A stretch of 27,596 nt of DNA from Terana coerulea (lineage: Eukaryota; Basidiomycota; Agaricomycetes; Polyporales; Phanerochaetaceae), in NCBI GenBank assembly GCA_024811115.1, contig JAKOGH010000363.1, positions 1-27,596 of the forward strand, written 5' to 3'. The number at the start of each line of letters is the position of its first letter. Position 1 is the stretch's first letter. The position numbers and the translations under genes are program-made. Of the stretch, positions 19,212-27,596 are shown piece after piece. The notes under the pieces are model-generated. The model did no database searches, had not been told where the DNA came from, and saw only the letters and a list, made by a program, of their open reading frames with translations.

Positions 19212-19782
19212 GTGAACTCCGATGATATTATAGACTTGACATGATTCATAGTGCATCGGCTACTGCTCTAATCTAGTGTACTCCATTTGGAAATATTTTT
19301 ATCAGACCACACAGCCACGGCTCTGTACCACTCAGACCCCATGTACCACTCCAGACCTTTATGGTCTTGGGCTGTACCAATCGGGACCACTCGATGCTCG
19401 GCACGGTGAGGTATGGAAGATCCAGACATTTGCATCCTCAGGCCTGTTGATATGTACCAGATCTAGAACAGACTGGATGTATTTGCCTAAACTGTACAGA
19501 GCTAGGAATGACATATTTATAAGCTCGTTCTCTGCCACTACGGACCACCAGACTGGATACCCACCTAACAGAACACGAAGGGTATTTTAGGCTCATGTTC
19601 ACGCGCACGCACAACTGGGAGAATGTGAGCAGGCACGAAGTTGACACTGCAGTTCTGCAGGCGTCTCGTCTTGACGGCACTTGAACCGTGAGCCCTTGAG
19701 GAGTCGCACTGACTCTCGATGCGGGCAGCATACTTGCATTGGAGAACTATCATATTGGTCAATAGTAGCAGAGAGAAACATA
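19212..19782. other. stretch without a supported gene
   Basis: Short open stretches on both strands lack family motifs. Two near-identical words, GTACCACTCAGACC (19325-19338) and GTACCACTCCAGACC (19343-19357), lie side by side. No continuation of the oxygenase-like gene cut at 12672 is found here. Confidence 0.45.
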
Positions 19783-19790
19783 CGCAAGAA
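19783..19790. repeat. 8-bp target-site duplication, left copy
   Basis: CGCAAGAA, repeated exactly at 20152-20159. Confidence 0.92.
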
Positions 19791-20151
19791 TAGTGATAGG
19801 CAAGGGTTCGCAAACCCTCCGAGGGTTAAGGGTAAGGAATACGGAGGGTAAGGGTAAGGGTTGAGGAAAGTTAACCCTTGTCTGGCAGGGGTCTTTATTC
19901 AAGCACTAGGCATATTGCTAGAGAGGGCTGCAAGTGTTATAAGTGCTTTCTATACCAATGCAAGCCACTCAAATAGAAGACTGACATTATAAGTAAGTGG
20001 GGAAAGGCACTTAAAGCACTATTTTCAGCCTATTTTGGCAAGGGTTTGAAGGGTAACCCTCAACCCTTACCCTTCATGAGGGTAAGGGTATTGGAGGGTA
20101 AGGGTAAGGGTTGCCCTCTGAGCATGGAGGGTTTACCCTCGCCAATCACTA
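19791..20151. mobile_element. non-autonomous hAT-type element (MITE), 361 bp
   Basis: The left end reads TAGTGATAGGCAAGGGTTCG and the right end, reverse-complemented, TAGTGATTGGCGAGGGTAAA: imperfect terminal inverted repeats of about 16 bp that go on into a shared AAACCCTCC word. The exact 8-bp duplication on both sides is the hAT signature. Inside there is no transposase; near each end stand arrays of AGGGTAAGGGTAAGGGTT, in keeping with subterminal protein-binding repeats. An A/T-rich centre separates them. The element would depend on a full-length relative; the transposase at 5975-10052 has different flanking repeats and need not be its partner. Confidence 0.9.
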
Positions 20152-20159
20152 CGCAAGAA
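20152..20159. repeat. 8-bp target-site duplication, right copy
   Basis: CGCAAGAA, identical to 19783-19790. Confidence 0.92.
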
Positions 20160-20442
20160 CAACCTCAAGGATTGGTGAATGGCCAGCCGGCTCAACCGGC
20201 AACTCCAGAGCGCTGGGCGCAAGGCGTTTGATGTTTGCCCTAAACCATCACACGATCGTGGGAACAGGCCACCGCCGTTCAACGTTCAACAAGCGTCGAT
20301 TCAAACGCTTGCCCTGTCTTCTTACTGCATCCTCTAGGCTCTAAAGTCGCTGTCCTTTACTCTACTCCTTCTTAGTGGGAGTATGACAGGTATGTGAGCT
20401 CCCTAGTTCATGCTCAGTTGTGCTCTAATCATTTCACACCAG

Positions 20443-21290
20443 TCTGCGGGTCTTATCACCCAAGTGCTTGCGAAGGACGATGGTGCGGACCCTCTGTACG
20501 TGATTAACCTGTTACACTACCGTCTCGTTAGCTAATGTTTTGCCAGACAGCTATTGCCCGGCGTCATGCGCCCTAAGTTCTTCTCAAACCTCGTCTCTGT
20601 GCAGGATGAACACAGCCAGCTGCACAAGTGCAGGGAGCTCACTGCAGAGGCCTTGGCGCTGCTCGTCACCGGTGACATGACATCCAAGTAGGTCCGCCCT
20701 CAGGGCTCCAGCACGTTTGCCATGCTGACATTTTCGCCCAGTTCCCTGGGTATGATGAGGTACTTCCTCGTGGCTAGCTAGGCCGCAAAGGCACAGCTTG
20801 ACATCATGCTCAGCTCGCCCTCCAATGACACCAACACCAACAGCTCCGGCAACATGGGTGCAGTATGCCCTTCCAACGCGTGCGGCTCCTGCTGTACTTG
20901 CAGGTCTGCATCAATGAGGACCTGCACATGCACTACTTGGGCAGCATTGAGCTCCTGCGCGAGATGTCTGTGAGTGGGCTTGTCCTCGCTGCCGCTGTGC
21001 TTGTGGTGGGAACACAGGTCAGTTGCCCAACCTACAGCGCATTGCTGGTATGTGAGATGGGGTGTGGATGTAGATGTGTGAGCGACTATGGCTCCCTGTC
21101 CTCTGGTATCATTGCAGAATGTGTACCTTATTCTATGTACAGTAGGGAGTGTAGACATAATGTATCTGTTTAATTGAATTAAAGCTGTGCCTGCTGGAAC
21201 TGTTAATGAAAGGGTACCTGTATGGTCAAGTCTATACCTACGAGACCTTCCAGACCACTATGTTATGGGCTGACCTGGACACCAACCAAG
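20443..21290 (+). pseudogene. unrecognised intron-split coding relic
   Basis: Several segments look like exons between good fungal splice signals. A GTATGTGAGC...CACACCAG intron ends just before SAGLITQVLAKDDGADPLY; the next intron (GTGATT...GCCAG) precedes QLLPGVMRPKFFSNLVSVQD and HKCRELTAEALALLVTGDMT. A GTAGGT...CGCCCAG intron (about 20690-20741) leads to SLGMMRYFLVAS, a TAG stop, AAKAQLDIMLSSPS. Later pieces are CINEDLHMHYLGSIELLREM (about 20910-20970) and LCLLELLMKGYLYGQVYTYE with TFQTTMLWADLDTNQ ending at a GTAAGT donor (21291). I do not recognise the family. At least one stop and one shift make it a relic or a poorly resolved gene. Sequence at 20160-20440 may hold its first exon, but the MITE sits upstream. 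Confidence 0.45.
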
Positions 21291-21593
21291 TAAGTATGAG
21301 TGCTCTGTATTAGTCTGGAGTAGCATTGGCCTTGTCTGAGTGAGTCTGTATTGGGGGTTAAGTACAGTGATCCAAGTGGTCCAGACTGGTCTGAGTGCTC
21401 CGCACCACTTGTGCTTTTTCCAGATGTCAAACGCTTATTGTAGGATCTGAATAATGTAGGATTTTGTTACTTAAGCATATGTACAGTACCATCTCATAAT
21501 ATGTTGCTTCCACTTAAATTTTACAACAAGAAATTGGGAAAAGCCTTTATAACCGACAACATACAGCAACTCTGGGAACCTGATATACCAGCG
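21291..21593. other. intergenic stretch
   Basis: No supported feature. It lies between the coding relic and the 3' end of the oxygenase-like gene on the other strand. A/T-rich blocks occur around 21440-21560. Confidence 0.4.
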
Positions 21594-24500
21594 TTATATT
21601 TTCCTTTTCTTCGCAGGAGGTTCGTTCTCGCCACCAATCGTGAAGGACGTGCTTTCGATATTCTGCGGCAATGGCTTCGAATCCGTATGTTGCGCTCCTC
21701 TGACGATTGACATCACCCGTGGGTATTCTGGACCCAAAAGATGCCGGAGGTCAATGTCGCCGGACCCAAGATTGGCAAAGACTTGACGTCCGCGAACTCT
21801 ATTCGTCTGCCACAGTAATGGATTGAACAACGGGTCGGTCTTGTGGATCTATGTCGTGTCGTAAGCGAAGACTCCAACCTACAACACGTAGGGCCTTACC
21901 TGTAGTATCAAGCATGTTGTCCACCGCACCGTGCTCGTCGCCAGCGTACGCGCGTACAAGCGCAGGTGGTCCTCGAGGTGCTTCTTCTCGTACTCGGTCC
22001 GCTCGAGCTCGAGCGTCCTACTTGTATTCCTGGTGAGGAACGTCTGCACGGCGGCGCAATCCTCGCACGCGCATACCCACGACTGCAGGTTGGCAAGTTC
22101 CGTCGCCAGCGCTGGGTTAGGGTCAGGAGGAGCAAGTGCTACCTTGTTGGCCCACGCGATGAGGATGATCTGGAATGTGGGTAATAGCAAGTCCAGCAGG
22201 TCATGTGCGATAGCCCATGTCTTCAGGTTAGGAAGCAGGGGGAAGAGTGTGTCGGAGACGTAAGAAGTCGTGAGCATGGTTGAGTCCGTCAAGCGCTTGA
22301 TAACGACCATGTACAGGTCCGGGATGGCTACAGCCATGCACCACTTGAGGACATTCATAATCCCGGATGGTGCATCTAGCATCGCAATGGAAGCGTACCG
22401 TTTACCGAGTGACGCGATCAACGATGTCACGACTGGCCCGTGGTAGCCCTGAGGATATATAAAACTTTTCTGGCTGGTGCGAAGGGACTGGACGATCGTC
22501 CCCAAGTCGGATTCTGCGAAGGACATAGATTGAAGCTTGGGATGTATCCTTCAAAATGTAAGTATCGAAGGACGACAAATAAATAACACGACTAAGACTC
22601 ACTCCTTTGCGAAGAAGTCTGGATTGCCGTCGGCAATGACAGCGTCAAGCAAAGCCTCGAGCTGTGGGCCTTCATACGCATCCTCAAATGACTTGCTTTT
22701 CGCGCTTCGCTCCATCCTGTAGACAAGCCGATCTATCCAAGTCCGTACCGCTGACTCCCTCAGCCTCGCGTATGCAGGGGTCCGTGAGATGTCCGGATGC
22801 CGCGCAAGATACGCCACGAGCGGGAGGACGACCTGCAGCCCGCGCTCATGCGCCTCCTTTGGCATAAGCCCTTTCGTCGACTTCGCGACGCGGTCAAGCA
22901 CGCTCGGCATCAAGTCCGCGCAGCCGACCGAGAGACATACGTCGACATAACGGCGTGTCGCCTCCACGCAACTGACTTCTCCGTCCTGTCGTTGCGCGCC
23001 CCAGGAAACCATGTGTCGCTTGAAGCATTTGCCCTTGGCAATGGAAGTGGTGAGGAGTTTGGCGACAAGATCCGTCTTTTCTTGCGATGCGGGAAAGGAC
23101 GCGTCGTTGAAAATTTCGAGGCCAACTTCGAGGAGCGAGTCTTCAAATGCCAGGTTCAGTAGCTTAGGCACAACGCTGTCCAGCATCAGCCTCCACATAG
23201 TAATGAGCGAAGGAGCCAGCGAGCTCACATCTTCTTGAGACAACGAACCCCGCCGTTTCCATGTGCTGTGGAGACGAGAGCAACACACTCCTTGGTGGAA
23301 GGTGTCTTCTGCAGTCCTGTTATGATCTTTCGTCTCTGTTTTGCGATCCAGGGTACCACGTCCGAGTCAGGGGGTAAATTAGGCCTAGTCTGGTCCTGGG
23401 TCCATTTTCCAAACTGGTAAGGAACGTCAGTTTGGGCACAAGCTGCTTGTCTTGCTTCAACATGAGCTCAAAACTTGTTTTCTTAGCAAGCAGTACTCCG
23501 AATAGTTGCAAACGGCTTACCCCGGTCGTACTATCTCAAAGCCAAACGTGTTCAGCCCAACGAGCTTCAAATCATCCGGTACCGCCTCTATACCACACGT
23601 CCACTTCTTGGAATGCGGCTCAAAACCTTTGGTCCACAAGCCAGCGTCCTTGCGTCGACATGCAAGTGTACAAACCGCCTGAGCGGCTTGCCCCTGGTAG
23701 AAGGTTCGACGCACTATCCAGTGTGCGAGGTCAAATGCTTTAGTAGATGTAGCGTCGTTGACCTGCTTCTCGAGGTCGATACAACCCTGGCAAAATCCGC
23801 GTTTGCCACTATAACGAACGAGGAAGTTGTGCTGCGGAGGCCAAATAACGAGCAAGGTGCGCTTGAAGACTGCAGTAAGTGTGAGTGAGTAAAACTGCGT
23901 TGTGAGATAACAGTGGCCATACGCTTCCGGGCGTAGCGTGAGTCCTAGTAGCAAATTAATACACTCTCTGCAAAGCTGATTAGGGATACGTACATCCGTT
24001 AGAAAGTTCTGTTTGGCATATGGACCTTTCTCAATCGTATCGACGATATTCGCGGGAATAGAGGCCTCGTCTGGCAGCTTGTTCCTCCAGTTTGAAGGGA
24101 CATCCAGTGGGGCGGCAAAAAGGGTTCCATCGACGTCTTGAAAATTGGAAAGCTTCATCTCCTCCTTAGGTCCTTCATCGTACCCTAAGCTGCCTTCGAG
24201 ACTTCTCTTCATGCCAGAATACCACACCAAGCTGAAATCGATGAACCCGAGGCCAAACTCGTGCCTTTGTGCGACTAGCTTGAGTGTATCCACTTTATTG
24301 GCGTCGGCACCCCGTAGGAGATTGATCTTCGGAACAGCCTGTGGCTCCGAAAGACTGCCTTCCGGTGCATCGGAACCTTCTTCTCGCTTCAGGTCTACTT
24401 CCAGGTCCAGGTGATCCAAGAGGAAGAAAAGGTTGACCGGTGCATCCATCGCGGCCGCCTTCCAGGTTCGCATGATGTGGTCAAGACGGTTGATGCTATG

Positions 24501-25529
24501 TGAGAGAGCCGGTGAACGTGGCCTCGAAACGTCGGACGTCTGAATGAGATTGTATAGCAGGGCGAGGCGGTAACCACCATGTATGGGCCTCATCTCGACC
24601 GTAATATCGGAGTACCATGCCAACACGGTTGTTCTGTGGGCACTGTGGCTGCTGTAATCAAGCACCACGGGCGCATCATCGTGTTTCAGGTGCAGTTCGC
24701 CGCCGGTGAATGTTGAGGGCAAGACTACAAATACTCTTGCGATGAGACCGGCCTCGGGGGTTAGCCTGAGAGTGTGTAAGGTAAATAGCGCTATATGACG
24801 CAAATTAAAGAAAAACATTCTCAACCTTAACTCAGCTTGCGATCTACAGAACATATATCAGCTCGTCACGATAGGTTGGGTAGCACAAATTTTGCTCACG
24901 GTCCTGAGGGCCCGCACAGGAGCACCTTGTCCAGTCGGCATTGGGGCTTGACCACAGTAAATTCGACACCCAACGTTTGGTAGACATCTTCTGAGATGTC
25001 CTGAACGTAAGTGGTCCAGTCTGGGTTGAGAAATGATACCTGCATGCGCGTCAGCACGCCGGTCGCAGTAAATTTCGCGATGCAAACTAACCGAAGACGG
25101 TTCCAGCGACCATTGGGTAGTGGTGGAAGGAAGCTGAGTACTAATTGACGCTATCCCTTCCGCCTTCCAGGCAGAGAAAGGAACACCAGCGCCATTGGCA
25201 GAGGTTACTGTCATAGCCGGGTGTGGAGCGTCCGGATACGAGCGACGAAAGTAGAACGCCGAAGCAAAGTGAGCTTCGGAAAGGACGCTCTGCAAATCAT
25301 CCTGTGTCGTTGTCAATACCCCGAAATTGAAAGAGGCAGTAAATTTATGATCTACCCTAATTTTCGAAGGGCTACAGCTTTCAATACCAGCTTCAGAGAA
25401 TGGGTCTGGGCTAGACCGAGCACTGTTGGTCCTGCTTGGAACATCTGCAGAGCTTCTACCATCCTCTTTCAGCCCTGGAGAGCTCTGTGTTGGCGACCCG
25501 GGTAGGCTACTCCCGGGCGAGGAGTTCAT
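21594..25529 (-). CDS. 2OG-Fe(II)-oxygenase-like fungal protein, multi-exon, apparently complete
   Basis: Start 25529 (MNSSPGSSLPGSP). Introns placed with matching phase: 25040-25091; 24766-24899; about 23405-23535; a 54-nt one near 23190-23245 (GTGAGC...GACAG); a 54-nt one near 22556-22609; and a phase-0 one near 21850-21900. One or two more probably lie at 23.87-24.0 kb. The product has roughly 1,100 residues. After a Ser-rich N-terminus come KFTASFNFGVLTTTQDDLQ and PDWTTYVQDI, then the double-stranded beta-helix segment VFVVLPSTFTGGELHLKHDD, TTVLAWYSDITVEMRPIHGG and YRLALLYNLI. A long helical C-terminus follows (RTLLVIWPPQHNFLV, DVVPWIAKQRRKIITGLQ, LDAVIADGNPDFFAKE) and ends in PPAKKRKI, a possible nuclear signal. 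The HxD iron ligands expected before the VVLPS strand are not seen, so catalysis is doubtful. Confidence 0.8.
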
Positions 25530-25952
25530 CTTTAGACGATTAGATTCGGAGGTACAATGCTGTAGTAAAATTGAAATTAGCAAGACATGTTATAGATAAA
25601 CCAATTAAAACACATACACGACGAGTATTATGATGAGACGCGTCGGATTGAATACTTGCCCTAAAGTGATGGTGGTGGATGCGGAACAAGTTGCAGCGTA
25701 ACGCGTGCGTGACTGTGAGCACCGAGGTCACGGATGTGACGGTACGCGTGGAAGTGACCTTCCAAGCATAATTCGACCGACAAAGCCTTCCTTGGTGTAG
25801 GCCTAAATGGAAATGCTGCTACATATAACTGAGAAATATATTATAGAAGAGATTACACAAACCTTCGATACAGCCCTGCGAGCCGCATTTACATTACTAC
25901 ACACAACTTACATACCATTAAAAAGTGATGGAAAAGAAAACCAAAGACAAGC
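25530..25952 (-). other. intergenic region between the two oxygenase-like genes (probable promoter of the downstream one)
   Basis: 423 bp between the stop of the upstream gene and the start of the downstream gene on the minus strand. An AACCAATT word at 25597-25604 could be a CCAAT-type site in reverse. No clear TATA box or terminator is visible. Confidence 0.4.
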
Positions 25953-27584
25953 TCAACTCAAGTCCACATTAATGTCATCAGCATCAACAAACATCATCTT
26001 CCTCTTCTTAGTCGGCCTTTGCGCAGCCTCGCCTACCGGACCAGACTCAGCAGTCCCGGAAGTGACCCTGCGGGGCTCTCTGCAGCGAAGGGCGGTACAC
26101 CAGGAGCGGCCAAATCCGCGCCATTTGTGAAGCAGGATTAGAGAGGTCAGAGGCGGGAGGAGCGGCCGTAGCAACAGAGGTAGCCGGCACGCGAGCGTTT
26201 GAGCCTCCCTTGATCTTCGCCGCAATTTCGTTGTAGTACGGCTCCAGGAGCCGTCGCCGTTCGGCGCCCGTGTTGCCAATAGTGTTCAGCATCGCGACAC
26301 CCTTCTGCTGCTCCGCTCTCCAGCGCAGGAGGTTAAAGTACGGATCTGACTTGCTGATCTATGACAATCGTGCATTTTCAGTTCATGGGGGCTATCTGAG
26401 AAATGACCGTAGAACTTACGAGCAGACCCTGGGGCGACGACCGAATCACCTCGTACGTCGCCACGCCGCGCGCGTGCACGGCCAATTGATGCTCAACATG
26501 CTCTCGAGTGCGTGCACCGATCTGTTCCAGCCGAAGACTCTTCTCCGACTGGCCGTCCTTCAAGAACTTGCGTGCCAGTCGGCACTGGAGGCACGTACAG
26601 TCCCACTTTGCGAGGTTGCCTATTTGCTTGGCGAGCGTTGCGTCGGAGACGGGCGCGGGCCCGAGCACCCTGTCGATCCACGCGCGCGCGATTTTCTGGA
26701 AGGCCGGCGCAAGGGCGTCGAGAACACCACGCCTGGTGCCCCATTGACGGAGGTGAGGGAGCAGCGGCACGAGGACGGCGGTGATGTAGGGTTTGTTCAG
26801 GGATTGTGGCGCCGTGAGCCGTGCTAGAACGGACTGGTACAGATCTGGGAGTTGAGAGTCCATGCACCAGTTAAGAATGGAGACGATCGATGCCACGTTG
26901 TGTAACGACGCTTTCAAGACATATTTCTGCGCGAAGGCGAGAGCAATGGAGTCCAGCGTGCGGCCGGCGTAATCTTTGGGGAAGACGAAACGCGCCCGAT
27001 GCTCTTTAAGGCCATTCAGTAATCCATAGCGCGGACTCGGAAAATCTGTTGACTCAAGCCTTGGAACAACACTATCCAAACACTGATGAGTGATATTTAA
27101 ACATATAGAATCAGCACACTTACATCTCGATAAAGGCCTTGGGATCCCCGTTCAGCACAACCGTGTCCAGCAATTTTTCAAATACAGGCTTCGTCAAACT
27201 TGCGAGATTTGGGCCTATTCCGTCCATATACAATCGCACTGCTGTCTCCTGCAGCTTGTCGGAAGCCGAAAATACGCCCTTCTCTCGGTTTGGTGCGCAT
27301 GCGCTCGACACAGTATGCAACGAGGGAGTAACACATCCCTCGCGCACGCTTGCTGATCCTCCGCCGGCAGGGCCGCGACGTCCGTGACGTGGTCAATGAG
27401 CACAGACATGAGCGCGGGGTGCCCGAGGATGAGGCACGTGGAGATGTACTTCTGTGTGATAGCGACATAGTTGATGGTCGGCTGTGCGGGCAGAGGTTGG
27501 CTTTTCTGGCCGTAGTACTGACCAAAGGACATCGAATGCTCTGGGACAGTACGTGTGGGTGTAGAAGGTTTCTTTTCCCATAGC
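25953..27584 (-). pseudogene. second 2OG-Fe(II)-oxygenase-like fungal protein, C-terminal half (partial, frames broken)
   Basis: An acceptor (CTTTTACAG) at the window edge opens the first visible exon at 27584. It reads INYVAITQKYISTCLILGHP and ALMSVLIDHVTDVAALPAED, parallel to RYVDVCLSVGCADLMPSVLD in the neighbour. Two small deletions shift the frame near LLPLVAYCVERM and TKPRE. It continues as QETAVRLYMDGIGPNLASL, FEKLLDTVVLNGDPKAFIEM, an intron, DSVVPRLESTDFPSPRYG, SIVSILNWCMDSQLPDLYQS and VPLLPHLRQWGTRRGVLDAL. A last intron (GTAAGT...CATAG, after SSPQGLL) leads to SDPYFNLLRWRAEQQKGVAM. After a shift in the Ala/Pro-rich tail the end is PTKKRKMMFVDADDINVDLS, with a stop at 25953-25955. The KKRK cluster near the end is shared with the neighbour. 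The oxygenase domain would lie outside the window. Confidence 0.75.
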
Positions 27585-27596
27585 CTGTAAAAGAAG

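Noticed and set aside
12668..19216. Target-site duplication for copia copy 2
   Set aside because: Left five bases ACACG and right five bases GTGAA do not match in any shift I tried.
19325..19357. Short tandem repeat as part of a transposon end, paired with 21370-21410
   Set aside because: Only two units and a weak inverted likeness to the later GTGGTCCAGACTGG region; no duplication or defined edges.
19806..20148. Telomeric or subtelomeric repeat array
   Set aside because: The unit is TAAGGG-like with irregular spacing, occurs in both orientations and lies inside a bounded element with target duplications; the canonical TTAGGG array is absent.
23613..24414. Plus-strand open stretches opposite the oxygenase-like gene
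   Set aside because: They mirror the well-supported minus-strand exons and have no recognisable motif.
1..27596. tRNA, rRNA or CRISPR features
   Set aside because: No cloverleaf with proper arms and no regularly spaced direct repeats were seen; the only tRNA-like word is the primer binding site at 18908-18920.

Overview
The window looks like a piece of an Agaricomycete (mushroom-forming basidiomycete) nuclear genome. The evidence is short spliceosomal introns of about 50-75 nt, a fungal Ty1/copia-type LTR retrotransposon, a basidiomycete-type hAT transposase with BED finger, DUF659-like region and hATC dimerisation domain, a RecQ-like helicase of the kind expanded in mushrooms, and three copies of a large 2OG-Fe(II)-oxygenase-like fungal protein. 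No bacterial features, tRNA, rRNA or CRISPR were seen.

Layout. 1-4383: a copia element on + (copy 1), entering the window inside gag and ending with a complete 3' LTR. 4384-5605: a RecQ-like helicase pseudogene on -, cut within its last helicase motif by that LTR. 5771-10372: a hAT transposon on -, with a transposase pseudogene (5975-10052) flanked by TGGCA-rich clusters. A 5'-truncated LINE (6562-8194, +) sits inside the transposase with a clear 12-bp target-site duplication; removing it rejoins the transposase reading. 10442-12672: gene-poor DNA, an unrecognised decayed gene (11169-11840), and the first exons of an oxygenase-like gene (12093-12672, +) cut by the next LTR. 12673-19211: a near-complete copia element on - (copy 2), inverted relative to copy 1. 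19791-20151: a 361-bp hAT-type MITE with an exact 8-bp duplication. 20443-21290: an unrecognised intron-split coding relic. 21594-25529 and 25953-27584: two tandem oxygenase-like genes on -, the first apparently complete and the second entering from beyond the window.

The genes do not form a pathway: this is a nested transposon graveyard beside a lineage-expanded fungal family. The observations most worth following are these. (i) The two copia copies share the same altered catalytic residues in protease, integrase and reverse transcriptase while their 3' LTRs differ at only about 3 of 293 positions, which suggests spread in trans. (ii) The LTRs of copy 2 do not match each other and have no target duplication. 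(iii) The one complete oxygenase-like gene appears to lack the iron-binding HxD segment.

Many frameshifts in 1-3600 are single-base indels against copy 2 with few substitutions, so some may be sequence error rather than decay.
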